Source of the DNA: Caldifarciminota bacterium UBA5631
GTDB taxonomy: Bacteria; Hydrothermota; Hydrothermia; UBA1063
Assembly: GCA_002421425.1 (NCBI GenBank)
Contig: DIJZ01000002.1
Span: 82,280 to 92,519 of the forward strand
Direction of reading: 5' to 3'
DNA length: 10,240 nt
Under the pieces are notes generated by a model. That model was not told where the DNA came from. It ran no database searches and saw nothing but the letters and a program-made list of their open reading frames with translations. A program made the position numbers and the translations under genes. Below, one piece after another: positions 7,334-10,240 of this stretch (positions within the stretch are counted from its first letter, which is position 1; the number at the start of each line of letters is the position of its first letter).

Positions 7334-9402
7334 TACTGAGTTTTTTTACTTTCTTCCCTCAGTTTTTTCAGTTTTTCCTGGACGGGGGATGGTGTATGAA
7401 TTCTGCAGAACTCGTGGGGTTCATCTCCCGTTCTGAATACCTCGATGTGGGTCTTTGGACAGTTTGAAGTTGCAAGGAGTCCGGATTCGTCGCAGGTTTC
7501 CGCAAAGACTATTCCTGGAGGGACAGGGAAATCGATAACAGGGGATTCTTTCAGGATCTCTTTCATATATAATGTCCATATGGGAAGGGCCACACCTGCA
7601 CCCGTAGCATTCTTGAATATAGTTCTGACGGAATCAAACCCTACCCAGACTGTAGTTAAAATGTCCGGGGTAAAACCAATAAACCAGGTGTCTCTAAAGT
7701 CGTTAGTTGTTCCCGTCTTACCTGCGGCTGGTCTTGACCACCCGTAAGCAGTAATGGCAGGAAGTGCAGTTCCTTCCGTGAAAACGGATTTCATAAGATT
7801 AATAAGTAAGTAGACCGTCGTGGAATCGAATATCTGCTGTACCTGAGGTTTGTTCTCTTCAATGACTATCCCTGCCCTGTTTACGATTTTTGTAATAAAG
7901 AAAGGTCTGACTCTTCTTCCGTAACTTGCAATAGTGCAAAAAGCTGTGGTTAATTCAAGGGGTGAGACGGAAAGAGACCCCAGGGCGACAGATGGATAGG
8001 GCGGAATGGTCGTTACAAAACCACAGCGCCTCGCGTAAGAAGCCACCGCCTCTGGGCCAACTTGCAATGTAAGGTCTACTGTGGCAAGGTTGCGTGAAAG
8101 GGCGAGAGCTTTTCTTATCGTTATTTCCCCAAGATATGTTTCATCAAAATTTCTTGGCTTCCATTCATATTCCTTTCCTTCATACAGAACAATAGGGGCA
8201 TCATTGACCTTATCACAGCCGTAATATCCGTTGTCCAGAGCAGTAAGGTATACAAAGGGCTTGAAAGCAGATCCAGGCTGTCTGAGTGCCTGGGTTGCCC
8301 TGTTAAATTCGCTTTCACTCCTATCCCTTCCACCGACCAGCGCGAGAATTTCTCCTGTGTTCTGATCTATTGTAATTAATGCTCCCTGTAGGTATGGAGT
8401 TTTGCCAGTATTGTCTTCTTTTTTGAACTCGCTTTTGGAAGGCTTTAGCTTATAGAATGATTCAAGGTAGTTGAGCATTGCCGGGAGGATAGAATCTGCT
8501 TTTATCTGGAAATTCATATCCATAGTCGTATATATTTTGCCGCCACCTTTATAGAGGAAGTCTTCTCCATATTTTGATATTACGTAATTCCTGACCATGT
8601 CCATAAAGTAAGGGCCAATATTTCCTGTAGAAACGAGCTTTTGAGGTGTAATCTTAACTTCAGTATTAAGAGCTTCCTGATATTCTTCATCAGTAATGAA
8701 CCCCCAATCTTTCATTAGTTTGAGTATGACTCTCTGTCTCCTCAAAGCTCTCTCGTAGTTAGTTACGGGGGAAAATAGCTTTGGTGACTTTGGAACTGCG
8801 GCAAGAAGGGCAGCTTCTGCAAGATTGACGTTTCTTACATCTTTTCCGAAAAAGTACTTACTTGCCGTTTGAACTCCATATAACCCGTGTCCAAAGTAGA
8901 TGAGATTTAAATATCTTTCTATTATTTCCTGTTTGGAAAAAGTCCGTTCAATTTTTATTGCCAGGAGGATTTCTTTGATTTTTCTGATAATTGCTTTTTG
9001 GGGTGTGAGAAACATATTCCTGGCGAGCTGTTGTGTAATAGTAGAGGCTCCCTGAGCGGGCCTCAGGGTCGCTATGTCTACTAGAATAGACTTAACAAGC
9101 CTCGCAATATCAATACCGTTGTGCTCAAAGAATCTCTTGTCTTCCACTGCAATAAAGGCATTTATGACATTTCTTGGTATTTCTGAAAATTTCACCGCTT
9201 CACGTTTTTGAAGGAAAAAAGTGTATACAAGTTTTCCATTTCTGTCATAGACTTCGGTGGAAAGGCTTGGCTCGAATTTTTCTATAATGTATGGAGAGGG
9301 TGTAGTTTTCCAGAAGATTGCAAGGAGTATCAGCCCAAAAAGAACGCCAGCGCCAAAGATTTCCAGACTCAAAACGAAAGACTTTTTTAGAATTTCTCGC
9401 AT
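7333..9402 (-). CDS. mrcA: Class A penicillin-binding protein 1A (bifunctional transglycosylase/transpeptidase)
   Basis: Inner-membrane-anchored peptidoglycan synthase that polymerises lipid II glycans and cross-links the peptides. The 689 residues carry an N-terminal anchor helix (about 9-31). A GT51 transglycosylase domain (about 50-230) follows, with EDKRFFEHNGID (87-98, catalytic Glu87), QGASTITQQLARN (117-129), KIKE (141-144) and ERYLNLIYFG (162-171). The transpeptidase domain (about 335-620) has the active-site SAFK (Ser378, Lys381), SRN (436-438) and KTGT (562-565). A C-terminal tail has Cys637, Cys648 and Cys666 in a CDESGLLATSNC context, seen in several PBP1A proteins. It is shorter than E. 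coli PBP1A (about 850); only a short linker joins the two domains, so the OB-type insert appears absent. The ATG is fixed by an in-frame TAG two codons upstream; no ribosome binding site is visible. First gene of the cluster, divergent from the 23S rRNA. Confidence 0.97.
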   Translation of the reverse strand: MREILKKSFVLSLEIFGAGVLFGLILLAIFWKTTPSPYIIEKFEPSLSTEVYDRNGKLVYTFFLQKREAVKFSEIPRNVINAFIAVEDKRFFEHNGIDIARLVKSILVDIATLRPAQGASTITQQLARNMFLTPQKAIIRKIKEILLAIKIERTFSKQEIIERYLNLIYFGHGLYGVQTASKYFFGKDVRNVNLAEAALLAAVPKSPKLFSPVTNYERALRRQRVILKLMKDWGFITDEEYQEALNTEVKITPQKLVSTGNIGPYFMDMVRNYVISKYGEDFLYKGGGKIYTTMDMNFQIKADSILPAMLNYLESFYKLKPSKSEFKKEDNTGKTPYLQGALITIDQNTGEILALVGGRDRSESEFNRATQALRQPGSAFKPFVYLTALDNGYYGCDKVNDAPIVLYEGKEYEWKPRNFDETYLGEITIRKALALSRNLATVDLTLQVGPEAVASYARRCGFVTTIPPYPSVALGSLSVSPLELTTAFCTIASYGRRVRPFFITKIVNRAGIVIEENKPQVQQIFDSTTVYLLINLMKSVFTEGTALPAITAYGWSRPAAGKTGTTNDFRDTWFIGFTPDILTTVWVGFDSVRTIFKNATGAGVALPIWTLYMKEILKESPVIDFPVPPGIVFAETCDESGLLATSNCPKTHIEVFRTGDEPHEFCRIHTPSPVQEKLKKLREESKKTQ

Positions 9403-9411
9403 ATTCTAAAT

Positions 9412-9420
9412 TTTATAGCA
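9412..9420 (-). promoter_or_regulatory. Candidate extended -10 promoter of the PBP1A-led operon
   Basis: On the minus strand the sequence reads TGCTATAAA, an extended -10 (TGn plus TATAAA), ending nine bases before the PBP1A ATG at 9402. No good -35 hexamer is found 16-18 bases further up (AATTTT at 17). Transcription would start about two to four bases before the ATG, giving an almost leaderless mRNA, which fits the lack of a Shine-Dalgarno sequence there. Confidence 0.4.
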
Positions 9421-9878
9421 AAAATCGTAGAGGAAAAATTTAACGGAAAATAGAAAACCAGGGAAATAAAATGCACACCAGGGCTGGTCGTAAGTTATTT
9501 GTTCTTCTGTGTGTATTAATTTCAAGCCGGTGGTTCAAAAAATCCAATACTTACCATGTGGAAACTCGTCATCTTTAGAAGGATTGAGGACATAAGGCAA
9601 CTTGATGTTTAGCAACACTTGCGCACGTTATGTCTATTATACAACAGTAATCGTCGAAGGTTTTTTGAGCAAATCCCTTTGCGCGATTTAGTAATGATCT
9701 TGAACTTTCAATGGTTTCTTTTAGCTTGCAGACTTTCTTTCGAAATATTACGTATTTGAAGGACGGAAGCATTTAGGTTAAATAATTTTGACTATGCGCT
9801 GAGTGCGCTCAAATGCGGCAGAACTGTTGCCAGCCATAAACTTGTTAAATTTCGGTTTTTCAATGAGTTAAGAAAAAC
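9421..9878. other. Intergenic region without a confident gene
   Basis: This 458-base stretch lies between the divergent PBP1A operon and the 23S rRNA promoters. I find no tRNA, 16S rRNA, or recognisable protein gene on either strand. It contains two weak short frames: plus strand 9471-9578 (35 codons, one hydrophobic segment) and minus strand 9575-9772 (65 codons, no ribosome binding site, no recognised family). It also holds a 7-base inverted repeat GACATAA (9589-9595) / TTATGTC (9628-9634), and small hairpins TGAG/CTCA (9800-9811) and GGCA/TGCC (9817-9831). The part next to the promoters is A/T rich and might act as an UP-type element. It may be simply degenerate or regulatory DNA. Confidence 0.6.
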
Positions 9879-9907
9879 TTGACATAACATCCACTCTCCA
9901 TTAATAT
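9879..9907 (+). promoter_or_regulatory. 23S rRNA promoter P1 (TTGACA-17-TAATAT)
   Basis: A perfect -35 hexamer TTGACA (9879-9884) and a five-of-six -10 hexamer TAATAT (9902-9907) are separated by 17 bases. The predicted start is near 9914, about 110 bases before the 23S 5' end. AGAAAAAC immediately upstream could serve as an A-rich UP element. Its position and strength, ahead of an rRNA gene on the same strand, make a housekeeping sigma-factor promoter likely. Confidence 0.75.
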
Positions 9908-9908
9908 T

Positions 9909-9935
9909 TTGAAGCTTACAAAGTGAAGGTATAAT
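9909..9935 (+). promoter_or_regulatory. Possible 23S rRNA promoter P2 (TTGAAG-15-TATAAT)
   Basis: A perfect -10 hexamer TATAAT (9930-9935) lies between the two stronger promoters. The best -35 candidate is TTGAAG (9909-9914), four of six matches but with a short 15-base spacer. It may be a weak third promoter or only a chance AT-rich match. Confidence 0.35.
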
Positions 9936-9940
9936 TATCA

Positions 9941-9961
9941 CCCCTTGACAGTCCATAGGGG
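9941..9961 (+). repeat. Inverted repeat CCCCT/AGGGG across the -35 box of the proximal promoter
   Basis: CCCCT (9941-9945) and AGGGG (9957-9961) are perfect 5-base complements around an 11-base loop that contains most of the TTGACA of the proximal promoter. It could be an operator, or in transcripts from the upstream promoters a small leader hairpin. Arms this short can arise by chance. Confidence 0.4.
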
Positions 9962-9973
9962 AGCAAATATAAT
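9945..9973 (+). promoter_or_regulatory. 23S rRNA proximal promoter P3 (consensus TTGACA-17-TATAAT)
   Basis: TTGACA (9945-9950) and TATAAT (9968-9973) both match the sigma-70 consensus completely and are separated by the ideal 17 bases. Transcription is predicted to begin near 9980, leaving a leader of about 45 bases before the mature 23S rRNA. The match and its position make this the main promoter of the 23S gene. Confidence 0.85.
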
Positions 9974-9992
9974 ATTAGAACTTTCACAAACT

Positions 9993-10005
9993 TGCTCTTT
10001 GAAAA
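9993..10005 (+). promoter_or_regulatory. boxA-like rRNA antitermination site
   Basis: TGCTCTTTGAAAA closely resembles the boxA of bacterial rRNA leaders and 16S-23S spacers (E. coli TGCTCTTTAACA). It lies between the predicted start near 9980 and the 23S 5' end at about 10025, on the correct strand. Known boxA elements load NusB-NusE (S10) for antitermination. Its presence implies the 23S transcript is handled as a genuine rRNA operon leader. Confidence 0.7.
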
Positions 10006-10024
10006 CTAAGTGGTAGAGGTAGGT

Positions 10025-10240
10025 GGCTAAGATACTAAGGGCACCTGGTGGATGCCTTGGCACCAGGAGGCGACGAAGGGCGTGGCAAGCTGCGATAAGC
10101 CCGGGGAAGCCGCAAGCAAGCGTTGATCCCGGGATGCCCGAATGGGGGAACCCCACTCGATGAACTCGAGTGATCTGTCACTGAATAAATAGGTGCCAGA
10201 AGCTAACCCGGTGAAGTGAAACATCTCAGTAACCGGAGGA
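10025..10240 (+). rRNA. rrl: 23S ribosomal RNA, 5' end (continues beyond window)
   Basis: The first about 216 bases of large-subunit rRNA. Segments matching the conserved domain I of bacterial 23S include GGTGGATGCC, GAGGCGACGAAGG, GCTGCGATAAGC, CCGAATGGGGGAACCCC and GTGAAACATCTCAGTA. The 5' end is set by aligning GGCTAAGA-TACTAAGG with the E. coli start GGTTAAGC-GACTAAGC; it could be off by a few bases because the mature end depends on processing. The visible part is about 57% G+C by my count, richer than the surrounding protein genes. Unusually, no 16S rRNA or tRNA precedes it, and it has its own promoters and a boxA. The gene runs off the right edge, so the processing stem and 5S linkage cannot be seen. 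Confidence 0.97.

Noticed and set aside
9528..9551. GTGGTTCAAAAAATCC as a tRNA T-arm
   Set aside because: The stem bases do not pair and no anticodon or acceptor stems can be drawn around it.
9471..9578. 35-codon plus-strand frame with a hydrophobic segment
   Set aside because: CAGGGA upstream is a weak ribosome binding site and no promoter is evident; a frame this short in AT-rich DNA is likely by chance.
9589..9634. GACATAA/TTATGTC inverted repeat as an integron attC-like or attachment site
   Set aside because: Arms are only seven bases, the core GTTRRRY/RYYYAAC pairs do not match, and no integrase or cassette is nearby.
9575..9772. 65-codon frame on the minus strand in the intergenic region
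   Set aside because: No ribosome binding site, no recognisable domain, no signal of a 23S-associated four-helix protein, and unusually Cys-rich; kept only as part of the unexplained spacer.
9938..10224. Two minus-strand frames at the right end
   Set aside because: They lie antisense to the 23S rRNA and its promoters; rRNA regions commonly yield spurious frames.

Overview
The window holds a long, tightly packed gene cluster on the minus strand (positions 1 to 9402). On the plus strand, the 5' end of a 23S rRNA gene runs off the right edge (from about 10025). About 620 bases with no confident protein gene separate the two divergent units.

Reading the cluster in its direction of transcription, from 9402 down to 1, the order is: a class A penicillin-binding protein (peptidoglycan synthase), a small secreted beta-rich protein resembling PorV/PorQ outer-membrane barrels, secD, secF, nadK, recN, rsfS and argS (cut by the window edge). 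Neighbours overlap by 1 to 26 bases or are separated by 12 to 39 bases, so this is very probably one operon. Its lead promoter would lie just upstream of the penicillin-binding protein. A good sigma-70 type promoter (TTGAAT-17-TATAAT) near 6605-6633 could additionally drive secD onward. The products are core functions: cell wall assembly, export across the inner membrane, NADP supply, DNA repair, ribosome silencing and Arg-tRNA charging.

The plus-strand unit is the most interesting part. The 23S rRNA is not preceded by 16S rRNA or tRNA genes. It has its own upstream promoters instead: TTGACA-17-TAATAT, then a weaker candidate around a perfect TATAAT, then a fully consensus TTGACA-17-TATAAT. 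These are followed by a boxA-like antitermination site and, about 45 bases after the predicted transcription start, by the 23S 5' end. This points to an unlinked (split) rRNA organisation.

Organism: a diderm bacterium is suggested by the putative outer-membrane barrel together with bifunctional PBP1A and SecDF. Protein genes are AT-rich by eye, while the visible 23S piece is about 57% G+C (my count, 123 of 216), which would fit a thermophile. The ArgRS has an unusual HIGH region. Together these make a poorly characterised, possibly thermophilic candidate phylum (for example the WOR-3/Hydrothermae or wider FCB neighbourhood) my best guess, but this is inference only. I see no CRISPR array, insertion sequence, defence system or evident novel multi-gene system; most of the window is conserved housekeeping DNA.
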